Origin: Deltaproteobacteria bacterium
Lineage (GTDB): Bacteria; Desulfobacterota; DSM-4660; Desulfatiglandales; HGW-15
DNA: 48,964 nucleotides
Reading direction: 5' to 3'
Assembly (NCBI GenBank): GCA_016930835.1
Contig: JAFGGA010000182.1
Span: forward strand, 1 to 48,964
Below the pieces are notes generated by a model. That model was not told the DNA's origin. It worked only from the letters and a program-made list of their open reading frames with translations, and searched no databases. Every line of letters begins with the position of its first letter. Within the stretch, counting starts at the first letter, position 1. Of the stretch, positions 9,734 to 20,389 are shown one piece after another. Position numbers and translations under genes: made by a program.

Positions 9734-10102
9734 TTAATTAATCACAGCCAGCTTTTTCCCCTCTCCTTTTTCAATCCCCTGCATCTTACAGTTGCCCTCG
9801 AAAATAACACCTTCATCAATGACCACGGCAGGGGCTTGAATATTGCCGAACACCTTTCCTGGTGCATGAATTTCTATTCTGCTATCCGCAATAATATTGC
9901 CCCGAATCTCACCACTGACGATAATATGGGAGACATGAATATCGGACTTGATAACCGCTGATTCACCGACGATGAGCGTCCCTTCGGTAAAGATTTCACC
10001 GGTGAAATGACCGTCAATGCGCACAGCCCCTTTGAAGGATAACTTTCCCTCAAATTCCGTCTCCATCCCTAAAAACGCATTAATCTCATCCTTATTTTTC
10101 AT
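9734..10102 (-). CDS. Bactofilin
   Basis: Bactofilins are beta-helical cytoskeletal proteins that self-assemble without nucleotides and help direct cell-wall synthesis or polar structures. The 122-residue product shows the core 'FLGMETEFEGKLSFKGAVRIDGHFTGEI' and then regular beta-helix rungs ('GTLIVGESAVIKSDIHVSHIIVSGEIRGNIIADSRIEI', 'GKVFGNIQAPAVVIDEGVIFEGNCKM'). I chose the ATG at 10102 because it has an AGGGG ribosome-binding site and gives the normal MKNKDEIN-type start. A longer reading to 10156 would add 18 unrelated residues. It lies between rodA and the ATP synthase genes, next to the rod-shape operon. Confidence 0.93.
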   Translation of the reverse strand: MKNKDEINAFLGMETEFEGKLSFKGAVRIDGHFTGEIFTEGTLIVGESAVIKSDIHVSHIIVSGEIRGNIIADSRIEIHAPGKVFGNIQAPAVVIDEGVIFEGNCKMQGIEKGEGKKLAVIN

Positions 10103-10253
10103 GATCCATCCCCTAATTTTTGAAAGATGATTAACATACCAAATGACCCATTGCAAGAAAAATAAACAAACAATGGTTTACTGGTGATCTCATCCTGGTA
10201 AAGTGATTCTGATTGACAAACAGCGAGGTGAACCGGTTAAAAAACCGCCTGCT

Positions 10254-11357
10254 TCATTGAAACATGAACCTTCGCATACTGATATTCATCAACAAACCCA
10301 TCCCCAACATGGTTGAGATGATGGATGAACCACCAGAGCTAAACAATACCAATGGTATTCCCACAACGGGTAATAAACCGATGGTCATACTTACATTAAT
10401 AACCAGTTGCCAAAAAACAATGGCCACGATGCCGATCGCCGTGATCGTGCCTAATTTATCCTTGGAACTTTTAGCAATATTAATCCCCCACAAAATCAGT
10501 AATAGATATACCATAAGAAGGGAAAACGAGCCGACAAAGCCCCACTCTTCAGCCAACACCGAAAAAGCGAAATCACTGTGCTGTTCAGGTAAAAAATGGA
10601 GTCGTGTCTGAGTTCCTTTTAAAAAACCTTTACCCCACAATAACCCGGACCCAACAGCGATTTTTGATTGAATAATATGATATCCGGCCCCTAATGGATC
10701 GGTTTCAGGTCTTAAAAAGGATAAAATTCGTTTCTGCTGATATTCTTGAAGGGTATACCATATGAACGGTGCGGCGGACATGGTCGTAATCATCAAGATG
10801 AACAATGAACGCCATTTAATCTTCACAAATAGAATAATGGAAAACGCGATGATTGCCAGAGCGAGTGAACTCCCCAAATCCGGTTGTTTTGCGATAAGCA
10901 AGCATGGCACAAGGACTAATAAAAAAGGCCACCATAGATCTCTTAATCGATATTCGTCATATTCTCCATGACCACTGAAATATTTAGCGAGGACAATGAT
11001 GGTGGTAATTTTTGTGAATTCGGAAGGTTGAAAAACAATACCTCCGAAGCTTAACCACCTTTGTGAACCGGAATATATTTTGCCGATGATGAGCACCATC
11101 ATCAAAAGGATCAGAGTTGATATGTACAGAGGATAAGCGATTCTATCCAATAAATGATAATCAAACATGGTGACGACCAGCAGCAGTGCAAATCCAAACA
11201 GAAACCAGTAAATTTGCTTGATAAAGATCTGGGACCCGCCTGAATCTCTGATCGGATATGTGGCGGAATAGAGGTTTAAAATGCTCATAAAGGCTAAAAT
11301 AACCAACAATAGCAACAAGATCCAGTCAAAATTTTGCAATAATCGCCTATCAAACAT
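10254..11357 (-). CDS. rodA: Peptidoglycan glycosyltransferase RodA
   Basis: RodA is the SEDS-family polymerase of the elongasome. It makes glycan strands from lipid II together with PBP2. The 367-residue product has about ten membrane helices and the SEDS marks: 'WLSFGGIVFQPSEFTKI', 'KQPDLGSSLALAII', 'QSKIAVGSGLLWGKGFLKGTQTRLHFLPEQHSDFAFSVLAEEWGFVGS' (the acidic and histidine residues of the extracellular loop) and 'VVGIPLVLFSSGGSSIISTMLGMGLLMNI' near the end. Length is normal. It follows mrdA by 6 bp on the minus strand and is the last gene of the mre operon. Confidence 0.97.
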   Translation of the reverse strand: MFDRRLLQNFDWILLLLLVILAFMSILNLYSATYPIRDSGGSQIFIKQIYWFLFGFALLLVVTMFDYHLLDRIAYPLYISTLILLMMVLIIGKIYSGSQRWLSFGGIVFQPSEFTKITTIIVLAKYFSGHGEYDEYRLRDLWWPFLLVLVPCLLIAKQPDLGSSLALAIIAFSIILFVKIKWRSLFILMITTMSAAPFIWYTLQEYQQKRILSFLRPETDPLGAGYHIIQSKIAVGSGLLWGKGFLKGTQTRLHFLPEQHSDFAFSVLAEEWGFVGSFSLLMVYLLLILWGINIAKSSKDKLGTITAIGIVAIVFWQLVINVSMTIGLLPVVGIPLVLFSSGGSSIISTMLGMGLLMNISMRRFMFQ

Positions 11358-11363
11358 GGTTTA

Positions 11364-13184
11364 TTACTTTCCCAAATATTCTTTTATCAACTCTCTCGCT
11401 ATAGGGGCTGCTTTGCTTCCACCATGCCCCGCGTTTTCAATCAATATAGTTATGGCCATCTTCGGTTCTCCCACCGGGGCAAGAGCAATGAACCAGGCAT
11501 GATCACGAAATTTTGTTGGGACCTCTTCCTCGTCTTCAAATACTTTGACCGTCTCCAGTGTAACCACTTGAGCCGTGCCTGTTTTACCGGCCACTGGTAT
11601 TTCCTTAAGACGAGCTCTTGTTCCCGTTCCCCCCGTCTCATTCACAACCCCCAAAAGGGCATCTTTGATCAAATCCAGATTTTCCGGTTTGATTTCAATG
11701 CGCCCCATCTGAGTCGGTGTAAATTCATAGACCTCCTCTCCCCTGTTGCCCACCCACTTAATGATTTTGGGTTGATATATTTTACCACCATTATAGATAG
11801 CGGAGATTACCCTAACCATCTGGATCGGTGTAACCAACAAAAAACTCTGTCCAATAGACATGGAAATAGTCTCACCAGGTTGCCAAGGGATACCTATACT
11901 CTTAAGTTTCCATTCGCTGGTGGGAACAAGTCCATCTTGTTCATTGTCTAGATCGATACCTGTTTTTTTGCCTAGGCCGAACATCCTCGCATAATATGCG
12001 ATCGTATCCACCCCTAGACGTTTTCCGATCTTATAAAAATAGACATCACAGGATTCAACCAGTGCTCTATGCAGTTTCACAACCCCGTGTCCAGACCTCT
12101 GCCAACACCCATAAGAACGGTTTCCCAACGTATAAGTCCCCGGACAGGTAATCTCCTCATCGGGACTAATGGCCCCTTCTTCAAGACCAGCAGCGGCTAC
12201 AATGATTTTAAACAGAGATCCCGGGGGGTATTGCCCTGAAATGGCCCTGTTGGTTAAAGGGAATCCCTTTTCTGAGACCATCTTATCCCATTCAGCCTGG
12301 CCAATCCCCCTTACGAAAAGGTTGGGATCTAAAGCTGGACTGCTGGCAAAAGCAAGGATCTCCCCATTCATTGGATTCATCACCACAATAGCCCCTTTTT
12401 GGTCCTCAATAAGCTTTTCAGCCAACATCTGCAGATCTTTATCAATAGTAAGCGCAAGATTTAACCCGGGAACGGGCGGCATGTTGGATATCACCCTCAG
12501 AGTTCTGCCCGCGGCATCCACTTCCACTTGGCGACCACCCCGTAATCCATTTAAGTATCTTTGCCAATTTCCTTCCACCCCACTCTTCCCGATTAAATCT
12601 CCGGATACGCTGTCGGGATATTGCCCGCTTTTAAGTTGATGATCACTGATCTCTCCGAGATACCCGATTAAATGAGATGCCAATTTACCGTAAATATAAT
12701 TTCGTTGAGGGTCTACTTGAATCATCGTACCCGGCAGGACAAATTGATTCGTTTCGATAATGGCCAATTCATCACGGGAGATATCCTTCTTTATGAGAAT
12801 CGGTTTGAATGGATAATTCCGAGGGGCTTTTTCAAGTTTATCCTTGATCATCGCGGGATCCATGCCTAGGAGTAAATTCAAGCTCCTCAGTAGGGCTTCA
12901 CAATCGCTGATATCCTCGGGGATAATATAAAAATTATAGGAGGGCCGATTATCAACCAACAAATTACCATGCCGGTCAAAAATCATCCCCCGAAATGGCG
13001 ATATTTTTTGAAGATGAATTCGATTGTTTTCAGACTGGGTACGATAAATCGGACCATGTATAAACTGAAGAAACCACAACCTCAACAATAACAATGTAAA
13101 AACAACCAATACGACTATAGTTATGATTTGGAGGCGCCGGTTCAATGTCTCCACGGAGACCGGATCAAATCCAGAGCTTCTCAA
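11364..13184 (-). CDS. mrdA: Penicillin-binding protein 2 (transpeptidase)
   Basis: PBP2 is the elongation-specific class B transpeptidase that crosslinks new peptidoglycan with RodA. The 606-residue product has one N-terminal membrane helix (about 19-42) and a pedestal domain (to about 240). The transpeptidase domain has the catalytic SLFK (Ser323, Lys326), the second motif SCD (378-380) and KTGT (534-537). These positions are normal. The start is TTG at 13184, chosen because a perfect AGGAGG lies eight bases before it. It sits between mreD and rodA. Confidence 0.97.
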   Translation of the reverse strand: MRSSGFDPVSVETLNRRLQIITIVVLVVFTLLLLRLWFLQFIHGPIYRTQSENNRIHLQKISPFRGMIFDRHGNLLVDNRPSYNFYIIPEDISDCEALLRSLNLLLGMDPAMIKDKLEKAPRNYPFKPILIKKDISRDELAIIETNQFVLPGTMIQVDPQRNYIYGKLASHLIGYLGEISDHQLKSGQYPDSVSGDLIGKSGVEGNWQRYLNGLRGGRQVEVDAAGRTLRVISNMPPVPGLNLALTIDKDLQMLAEKLIEDQKGAIVVMNPMNGEILAFASSPALDPNLFVRGIGQAEWDKMVSEKGFPLTNRAISGQYPPGSLFKIIVAAAGLEEGAISPDEEITCPGTYTLGNRSYGCWQRSGHGVVKLHRALVESCDVYFYKIGKRLGVDTIAYYARMFGLGKKTGIDLDNEQDGLVPTSEWKLKSIGIPWQPGETISMSIGQSFLLVTPIQMVRVISAIYNGGKIYQPKIIKWVGNRGEEVYEFTPTQMGRIEIKPENLDLIKDALLGVVNETGGTGTRARLKEIPVAGKTGTAQVVTLETVKVFEDEEEVPTKFRDHAWFIALAPVGEPKMAITILIENAGHGGSKAAPIARELIKEYLGK

Positions 13185-13217
13185 GGGATCAACCTCCTAA
13201 TGGATGGAGAGTCATGG

Positions 13218-13718
13218 TTACATTTCACTCTTTGATTCGATCACAAAACGATTAAACCAAGAGAATGAATAAAACAAAAAAGGTGCTATGATGCCGGAAA
13301 ATAAGATTGAAAAAACGATTAGAAAATAATCGGGCAACAATAAAACAGCCCTAAGTGAAAACAATTTTAGAAGGGTGATCATTAAGATACCTTTCAGTAG
13401 AACCGCCAAAAAAACCGTAATAATCTGCGTTCCTGTAGATGTAAGATCCAAGGGTCGGGAACCAAATAGTATCGCCAAAAAAATGAATAAGTAAATGAAT
13501 GTGTAAAAACCGAACATAACCCCTGAGAAAAGGTCCATGAGTATCCCCATTCCGAATGCAAATATACCTGTCCTCTTTTCCCCCAAGAAGACAAACACGT
13601 AGATCATGATGATAATGATCAAATCTATATCAAAGTATCTTAGTAAAATATGTCCGACCAAGCTTCCTTTTATGAGGAGAAAAAAAACGGCCGTGACCCA
13701 TAAAAACAGGTACAGCAT
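13218..13718 (-). CDS. mreD: Rod shape-determining protein MreD
   Basis: MreD is the small polytopic membrane member of the MreBCD elongasome and binds MreC. The 166-residue product is very hydrophobic, with about five membrane helices, and carries the family-typical 'FVFLGEKRTGIFAFGMGILMDLFSGVMFGFYTFIYLF', where the G-x-x-x-D-x-x-x-G core is usual. Its start overlaps the last base of mreC, and mrdA follows after 33 bp. Function is called from the fold pattern and from position; overall MreD sequence conservation is low. Confidence 0.92.
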   Translation of the reverse strand: MLYLFLWVTAVFFLLIKGSLVGHILLRYFDIDLIIIIMIYVFVFLGEKRTGIFAFGMGILMDLFSGVMFGFYTFIYLFIFLAILFGSRPLDLTSTGTQIITVFLAVLLKGILMITLLKLFSLRAVLLLPDYFLIVFSILFSGIIAPFLFYSFSWFNRFVIESKSEM

Positions 13719-14572
13719 TACCCCTTTTCTTTCAGTTGATTGGATAATGGGTCCTCCTTTAAAATGACCAAAAGCTCTTCTAGCTTTGAAAAATCAACCA
13801 TGGGTCTTATTTTGACATCTTTGAATAACTCTCCAGGTTGATTTTCAACCCCTATTACTTCACCAACCGGAATCCCCTTTGGAAACATCCGTCCCATACC
13901 GGAACTAACCACCATATCCCCGATAATGACATCACTGGTCTTCAAAACATAATCCAGCTTGCATTCCTTTGAGGATATCCCTTTCACGATTCCTTTATCT
14001 CGAGAGCGCTGGATAATGCAATCGACTGCGCTATTTTGATCAATAATGAGAAGCACTTTTGAATAATCGGAGGATACCGAAACCAGTCTGCCCACAACCC
14101 CTTCTGCGTTGACAACCGGCATATTGATGGCAAGCCCTGAATTTTTGCCCTTATCAATGATAACGGACTGAAACCACCCCGAAGGATCTTTCCCGATAAC
14201 CTGTGCGGCGATGACCGGGTAATCAATCGTTTCTTTGAATTGTAAGAGTGCCTGAAGTCGTTGATGGGTCGCCAATGCTTCTCTCAATTGCGCATTTTCC
14301 ATCTTAAGCACATCTATTTCATGCTGTAACCCACTGTTATCATTGTGCACATTGATCAGATGAAAATATTTCGACCACACTTCCTGCGTGGTATTGACTG
14401 TTCTTTGAATAAACTTCTGAAAGGGTGCAATGGTTTCGATAACCATTCGTTCCAACGGATTCCATGATTTTCGATTTCCCGAATTCAATGTAATGGAAAA
14501 AAAAACCACAACAAGGATGAAAATCCAAATCCAACCGGCTTTTATCATTTTTTGACGGGGCAATGACGACAC
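13718..14572 (-). CDS. mreC: Rod shape-determining protein MreC
   Basis: MreC is a bitopic membrane protein whose periplasmic beta domain activates PBP2/RodA. The 284-residue product has one N-terminal membrane helix ('AGWIWIFILVVVFFSITL', about 12-29), a coiled coil (about 68-100, 'HEIDVLKMENAQLREAL') and two beta-barrel subdomains with 'IDKGKNSGLAINMPVVNAEGVVGRL', 'VLLIIDQNSAVDCII' and 'GDMVVSSGMGRMFPKGIPVG', which is the strongest family mark. The start codon is GTG with a GGAAGTAG motif before it. It lies 23 bp after mreB. Confidence 0.97.
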   Translation of the reverse strand: MSSLPRQKMIKAGWIWIFILVVVFFSITLNSGNRKSWNPLERMVIETIAPFQKFIQRTVNTTQEVWSKYFHLINVHNDNSGLQHEIDVLKMENAQLREALATHQRLQALLQFKETIDYPVIAAQVIGKDPSGWFQSVIIDKGKNSGLAINMPVVNAEGVVGRLVSVSSDYSKVLLIIDQNSAVDCIIQRSRDKGIVKGISSKECKLDYVLKTSDVIIGDMVVSSGMGRMFPKGIPVGEVIGVENQPGELFKDVKIRPMVDFSKLEELLVILKEDPLSNQLKEKG

Positions 14573-14595
14573 CTACTTCCATTTAAGGATAGACA

Positions 14596-15660
<1,065 letters not shown>

Positions 15661-15712
15661 TCAATTTATTACAGCAAGAAACCATACAAGTCTGACCTTT
15701 TATTTTATTGGC

Positions 15713-15741
15713 TTGACAAATATGGCTTGTTTCGTTTTAAT
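15713..15741 (+). promoter_or_regulatory. Sigma-70 type promoter for rpmH
   Basis: A perfect -35 box TTGACA (15713-15718) is followed after 17 bases by TTTAAT (15736-15741), five of six matches to the -10 consensus. The start point would fall near 15748, giving a leader of about 40 bases before rpmH. The ribosome-binding site AAGGTGGA lies at 15774-15781. A strong promoter fits the high demand for this ribosomal protein. Confidence 0.75.
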
Positions 15742-15788
15742 AACAAATTCACATTTTAACAATAACCCACAAAAGGTGGAATGATTAA

Positions 15789-15923
15789 ATGAAAAGAACA
15801 TATCAACCCAGTAATTTAAAAAGGGCCCGCACACATGGTTTTAGGACCAGAATGAGTTCCGCGGGTGGAAAAAAAGTTTTAAAACGCAGAAGGGCCAAGG
15901 GACGAAAACGGTTATCAGTATAA
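15789..15923 (+). CDS. rpmH: Ribosomal protein bL34
   Basis: The 44-residue product reads [20 protein letters not shown] at its start and continues with the usual '[24 protein letters not shown]', a textbook L34 of the large ribosomal subunit. It has an AGGTGGA ribosome-binding site. It opens the plus-strand set rpmH-rnpA-yidD-yidC-jag-mnmE, which is conserved in many bacteria. The chromosome origin gene dnaA, which often precedes it, is not here. Confidence 0.98.
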   Translation: MKRTYQPSNLKRARTHGFRTRMSSAGGKKVLKRRRAKGRKRLSV

Positions 15924-15930
15924 CGTGTGA

Positions 15931-16278
15931 ATGACATCTTTCTCATTTCCAAAATCAAAAAGGTTATTGAATCGTAGGGATTTTGTCAATCTAAATCGGT
16001 CAGGAGAAAGATACCGCACCAGACATTTTACGATCATTGTCAAACAAAACGGGCTCGAAATAACGAGACTGGGGATAACCGTAATCAAAAAGACAGGAAA
16101 CGCCGTCAGAAGAAATAAGGTCAAAAGGCTTGTCAGGGAGTATTTCCGTTTGCATCAAAACCAGTTTCCATCGGGATACGATATGGTTTTTATAGCAAAG
16201 ACAGGTGCCGCCGACCTTAAATATGAAAATCTGGAAGAGGAACTTGGTGAGATTATCGTGGATAAAAAGTTCCGTTAG
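15931..16278 (+). CDS. rnpA: Ribonuclease P protein component
   Basis: RnpA is the protein partner of the RNase P ribozyme that trims the 5' ends of tRNAs. The 115-residue product has the N-terminal '[20 protein letters not shown]', the central strand '[28 protein letters not shown]', where the RNR motif (RRNKVKR) contacts RNA, and '[12 protein letters not shown]'. Length is normal. It starts seven bases after the rpmH stop and its 3' end overlaps yidD. Confidence 0.97.
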   Translation: MTSFSFPKSKRLLNRRDFVNLNRSGERYRTRHFTIIVKQNGLEITRLGITVIKKTGNAVRRNKVKRLVREYFRLHQNQFPSGYDMVFIAKTGAADLKYENLEEELGEIIVDKKFR

Positions 16279-16492
16279 ATGTTTTAGATATATACCTTTG
16301 GGCTTGATCCATATATATCAAAAAACAATCTCTCCGTTTTTTTACCCATCCTGCCGCTTTTATCCCTCATGTTCCGAATATGCCCGTCTTGCGATCCAAA
16401 AGCACGGTATATTAACGGGTGGACTAAAGGCAGTCATCCGGATCTTAAAATGCCATCCATTTCATCCCGGAGGTTATGACCCCGTTGATTGA
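16244..16492 (+). CDS. yidD: Membrane protein insertion efficiency factor YidD
   Basis: YidD is a small membrane-associated protein thought to help YidC insert proteins. The product contains the family core '[34 protein letters not shown]' with three conserved cysteines, and '[16 protein letters not shown]' at the end. The start is uncertain because the gene overlaps rnpA. I chose TTG at 16244, with GTG at 16247 as an alternative, since GAAGAGGAA precedes it and the product (82 residues) then has a usual length. The frame itself is open back to 16205. Confidence 0.9.
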   Translation: MVRLSWIKSSVRCFRYIPLGLIHIYQKTISPFFYPSCRFYPSCSEYARLAIQKHGILTGGLKAVIRILKCHPFHPGGYDPVD

Positions 16493-16549
16493 TATCGATA
16501 CAGTCTGCCTCCAACCGGGCATCCTGTGATGTCCCATTGAGATATATAT

Positions 16550-18217
16550 ATGGAAAAAAGAACCTTACTCGCATTTGTACTTTCATTGATCGTTTTGGTA
16601 GGATGGGCCTTATTGGCACAAAAACAGGCCCCCCTGGATACAATCAAAGAAGAGTCACACCAGACGGAAAACACATCCTTACCCCAGCCTGAAACAGGCC
16701 CTTATCAGGAACCATTATCCCCGGATATTAGAGAGAATGGAATTTCCAAACCGGAACCTGCACCCATTCTGGAAAAGGAAATCAAGGTTGAAACACCTCT
16801 TTATATTGCGATATTTTCCAATAGAGGCCCAACCATCAAAAGCTTCAAGTTAAAAGAATACTTCGTCAACCAGGAACCAAACTCACCGTTGATTGAACTG
16901 GCCAATCTCCAGGATAATAGACAGGATTTCATTACTATTCATTTTGATACCCAATCCAATCTAAAGGATACGGATAGCATTTATGACGTGGATGAAGACG
17001 CCATTCTCTTAAATCCCTCTTCCCCAGCCAAAAATCTGACCTTTGCCCGCACTCGATCCGATGGGATATCCATCCGAAAAACCTTTCGTTTCCAACCGGA
17101 TTCCTACCCTATCGAAACCCAAATAACGCTTTCCAATGAATCTCAATATCAAATAAGCGGCAATATTCGAACGTCCATCAAAAACCTGCCCCCTCAAGAC
17201 AAAGACAGTTACTATGCCTTTAATGGCGCAGCTTTATTTTTGGATGATGATCTTGAAGAAATCAAACCCAAAAAGATGGAAGAAGAGAAACGATTGACGG
17301 GGAAAATTGACTGGGTAGCCTATGAAAATGGCTATTTTATATCCGCGGTCCTGCCCAAAGAAAAAAATCAGGGGAGTTTTATAGGCCGCCTCTTGCCCTC
17401 GGGAACGGTCGAGGCATCTTATGTTGAACCCCCAATCAATCTGAGGCCCCTTGAAAATGCTTCATCCCATTTTATGCTCTATATCGGACCTAAGGATGTG
17501 AGTATATTAAAGCAGGCCGGAGGAAAACTCGACCGGGCGATTAATTTCGGATATGTGGATATTATTGCCAGACCATTACATTTCACTCTCTTGTGGTTCA
17601 ATAAATATGTACATAATTATGGTTTATCCATCATAATACTTACCATTCTTATAAAGATCTTGTTCTGGCCTCTGACACACAAAAGTTTTAAATCCATGAA
17701 AGAGATGCAAAAAATTCAACCTTTGATGGCGAAGATAAGAGAAAAGCATAAGAATAATCGCGAACAGATGCAGCGGGAACTAATGGGGCTTTACAAAACC
17801 TATAAAATCAATCCCATGGGCGGATGCCTGCCCATCCTCATTCAACTTCCGGTATTTTTTGCCTTATTTCGGATCTTGGGAAATTCCATCGAACTCAGAC
17901 ATGCCCCGTTTATGCTTTGGATAACGGACCTATCAGCTCCGGATAGGTTGTTCCATTTCGACATTTCCTACATCCCCTTTATGGCAAAACCATACGGGAT
18001 TCCTGTGCTTACTCTGCTTATGGGGGCTTCAATGTTTCTTCAGCAAAAAATGACCCCTACACCGGGAGATCCGGCCCAGGCTAAAGTCATGATGTTGTTG
18101 CCCATTATCTTTACAGTGATGTTTATCAACTTTCCATCCGGCCTTGTTCTATATTGGCTCATCAATAACATCCTTTCCATCGGTCAACAATATCGAATCA
18201 AAAAAAGGTCGGCATAA
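16550..18217 (+). CDS. yidC: Membrane protein insertase YidC
   Basis: YidC inserts membrane proteins, alone or with the Sec translocon. The 555-residue product is the long, Gram-negative form: an N-terminal membrane helix (about 5-23, 'LLAFVLSLIVLVGWALLAQ'), a large periplasmic domain (about 60-340), then the conserved core of five helices. The core has the cytoplasmic hairpin 'SFKSMKEMQKIQPLMAKIREKHKNNREQMQRELMGLYKTYKINPMGGCLPILIQLPVFFALF' and 'FPSGLVLYWLINNILSIGQQY' near the end. Such a periplasmic domain implies a cell with an outer membrane. It follows yidD by 57 bp and is followed by jag. Confidence 0.98.
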   Translation: MEKRTLLAFVLSLIVLVGWALLAQKQAPLDTIKEESHQTENTSLPQPETGPYQEPLSPDIRENGISKPEPAPILEKEIKVETPLYIAIFSNRGPTIKSFKLKEYFVNQEPNSPLIELANLQDNRQDFITIHFDTQSNLKDTDSIYDVDEDAILLNPSSPAKNLTFARTRSDGISIRKTFRFQPDSYPIETQITLSNESQYQISGNIRTSIKNLPPQDKDSYYAFNGAALFLDDDLEEIKPKKMEEEKRLTGKIDWVAYENGYFISAVLPKEKNQGSFIGRLLPSGTVEASYVEPPINLRPLENASSHFMLYIGPKDVSILKQAGGKLDRAINFGYVDIIARPLHFTLLWFNKYVHNYGLSIIILTILIKILFWPLTHKSFKSMKEMQKIQPLMAKIREKHKNNREQMQRELMGLYKTYKINPMGGCLPILIQLPVFFALFRILGNSIELRHAPFMLWITDLSAPDRLFHFDISYIPFMAKPYGIPVLTLLMGASMFLQQKMTPTPGDPAQAKVMMLLPIIFTVMFINFPSGLVLYWLINNILSIGQQYRIKKRSA

Positions 18218-18233
18218 GAGATTGGAGGAAATT

Positions 18234-18875
18234 ATGGAAGTTTATGAATTTGAAGGAAAAACAGCCGAAGAGGCCATTAAAAACGCCTCTCGTCAACTCA
18301 ACCTTCCAGTCGAAGATCTAAAGGTAGATATTATTGAACCTGGATCTGCCGGAATCTTCGGGCTGGTCGGGACAAAAAAAACAAAAATTAGAATTACCGT
18401 GGATACGGACGATTCCATTGACTCATCCGAAGATATGCTCGCAGCCAAAGAAATCCTGGGAACCATCCTTGAACTCATTCCTGTTCAAGCCGTTATCAAT
18501 GAAGAACAAACCGATGGAAGGATCTCATTGAACATAGAAGGGGACGTATCCGGTATCTTGATCGGTAGAAAAGGGAAGACACTGGACGCACTCCAATATA
18601 TCGTGAATAAGATGGTCCAAAAAAGACTCGATAGGAAACCAAGGATCGTCATTGACTCCGAGAATTATCGACAAAGACGCATTGAATCCCTGACCCAACT
18701 GGCGATCAAAATGGGTAATAAGGCAAAAAAATTAAAAAAGCCGGTCTCCACCAATCCCTTGAATCCCCATGACAGGCGTGTCATCCACCTAACCCTAAAG
18801 GATATCCCGGATTTAAATACCAAGAGCAGGGGGGATGGGATCCTTAAAAAAGTGGTTATCATCCCAAAACGATAA
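18234..18875 (+). CDS. jag: RNA-binding protein Jag/KhpB
   Basis: Jag (KhpB) is an RNA-binding protein with an N-terminal Jag domain, a KH domain and an R3H domain. Here the 213-residue product has 'YEFEGKTAEEAIKNASRQLNLPVEDLKVDIIEPGSAGIFGLVGTKK' (Jag-N, residues 3-48), 'GDVSGILIGRKGKTLDALQYIVNK' (KH) and a C-terminal 'PHDRRVIHLTL...TKSRGDGILKKVVIIPKR' (R3H). The start ATG at 18234 was chosen because a TTGGAGGAA ribosome-binding site precedes it. A longer reading into yidC would add 30 residues unlike the family. It sits between yidC and mnmE, its usual place. Confidence 0.96.
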   Translation: MEVYEFEGKTAEEAIKNASRQLNLPVEDLKVDIIEPGSAGIFGLVGTKKTKIRITVDTDDSIDSSEDMLAAKEILGTILELIPVQAVINEEQTDGRISLNIEGDVSGILIGRKGKTLDALQYIVNKMVQKRLDRKPRIVIDSENYRQRRIESLTQLAIKMGNKAKKLKKPVSTNPLNPHDRRVIHLTLKDIPDLNTKSRGDGILKKVVIIPKR

Positions 18876-18901
18876 ATCGACCTTCAGGTTACACATTTTG
18901 C

Positions 18902-20296
18902 ATGCCCAATAGTCTTGATATCAAAGATACCATTACAGCCGTAGCCACTCCGTTCGGGATTGCGGGAATCGGCATCATTCGCATAAGCGGCGATGATGCC
19001 GTCAAGATTGCCCAAAAAATTTTCAAACCTCAAAAACCGGTTCAGCAATTTGAAAGTCATCATCTCTACTTGGGGGAAATACGTGATCCCGTCTCGGGTC
19101 AGATGTTCGACCAGGTTCTTCTCTCCTACATGAAAGCCCCGCACTCCTATACAAAGGAAGATGTGGTGGAAATAAACGCCCACAGCGGGCACCTTCTTCT
19201 CCAAAAAACGGTCCAGATTATCCTCCATGAAGGAGCCCGGCTGGCCAAGCCAGGGGAATTTACTTATCGGGCCTTTATCAACGGCCGAATCGATCTGACC
19301 CAGGCCGAAGCCGTTGTGGATCTGGTCCGTTCAAAGTCCGAGAAAGGATTAACGATAGCATCCAGACAAATCACGGGAGCGTTAAGAGAGCGAATTGAAC
19401 AATTAAGGAAAAAAGTAATCGACATCCTAGCTCATGTTGAAGCGGCCATTGATTTTCCGGAAGAAGAATCCGGGATCCTATCCAAAGAAGGAACCACCTC
19501 TTTGCTGGAAAGGGAAATCATCAAACCCATCGCCCATATCATTGCCTCATATACCGGAAGAAGATTATGGATGGACGGAATTCACACGGTCATTGCAGGT
19601 CGTGTGAACGTAGGAAAATCAAGTCTTCTCAATCGACTCCTAAATGAACAACGGGCCATCGTCACTCCAATCCCGGGTACCACTCGAGATGTGATCGAAT
19701 CCTTTGTAGACCTGGAGGGAATACCGCTCCGGTTGATGGATACGGCCGGCATCAGAAATGTCAAGGGGCAAGTTGAAAAGATGGGTGTCCAGTTAAGCGA
19801 GCAAAAGCTCTCTGAAGCGGACCTCGCCTTGATCGTGTTCGACCAGAGCAGGCCATTAAACCAGGATGATTTTCGAATCCTATCAAAAACAAACAAGGAA
19901 AAAAGTCTGATCATTATTAACAAAATAGATCTCCCCGAAAAACTCGATAAAGAACGCCTAAACGAGATGATAAGAGATTTGCCCCGGGCGAGGATATCCG
20001 CACTTACAGGGGAAGGCATTGAAAACCTTTTTCAAATCATACGCGATGTGATTTTAATAGGAGATGAGGCCATTCTCTCGTCACCTATTGCCCCCAACTT
20101 AAGACAACATGGCGCTCTTATGGAGGCAACTCGATTTTTTCAGAACGCTGCCAATAGCATGAGAGAAGATGCACCTTTGGAAATCATTGCCGTTGATCTG
20201 CACGGTGGACTGGAGGCCCTGGGGACCATTACAGGTGACACAGGAGATGAAGAGATTTATGATAAGATATTCAGCGAGTTCTGCCTGGGAAAATGA
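18902..20296 (+). CDS. mnmE: tRNA modification GTPase MnmE
   Basis: MnmE with MnmG adds the carboxymethylaminomethyl group (or an equivalent) to the wobble uridine of some tRNAs. The 464-residue product has the N-terminal folate-binding domain ('DTITAVATPFGIAGIGIIRISG', 'GEFTYRAFINGRIDLTQAEAVVDL'). It then has a G domain with Walker A GRVNVGKS (233-240), IPGTTRD (257-263), DTAG (280-283) and NKIDL, and a C-terminal helical domain ending in FCLGK, the conserved C(I/L)GK motif with its cysteine. Length is normal. mnmG is not in the window. Confidence 0.98.
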   Translation: MPNSLDIKDTITAVATPFGIAGIGIIRISGDDAVKIAQKIFKPQKPVQQFESHHLYLGEIRDPVSGQMFDQVLLSYMKAPHSYTKEDVVEINAHSGHLLLQKTVQIILHEGARLAKPGEFTYRAFINGRIDLTQAEAVVDLVRSKSEKGLTIASRQITGALRERIEQLRKKVIDILAHVEAAIDFPEEESGILSKEGTTSLLEREIIKPIAHIIASYTGRRLWMDGIHTVIAGRVNVGKSSLLNRLLNEQRAIVTPIPGTTRDVIESFVDLEGIPLRLMDTAGIRNVKGQVEKMGVQLSEQKLSEADLALIVFDQSRPLNQDDFRILSKTNKEKSLIIINKIDLPEKLDKERLNEMIRDLPRARISALTGEGIENLFQIIRDVILIGDEAILSSPIAPNLRQHGALMEATRFFQNAANSMREDAPLEIIAVDLHGGLEALGTITGDTGDEEIYDKIFSEFCLGK

Positions 20297-20389
20297 ATTT
20301 TAACCTTGCTTAATAAACCAAGAGGATGATATAGACACATATCCCGCCTTGAATAAGAATCAAAAAAACAGATCCATGTAGGGGGTGCA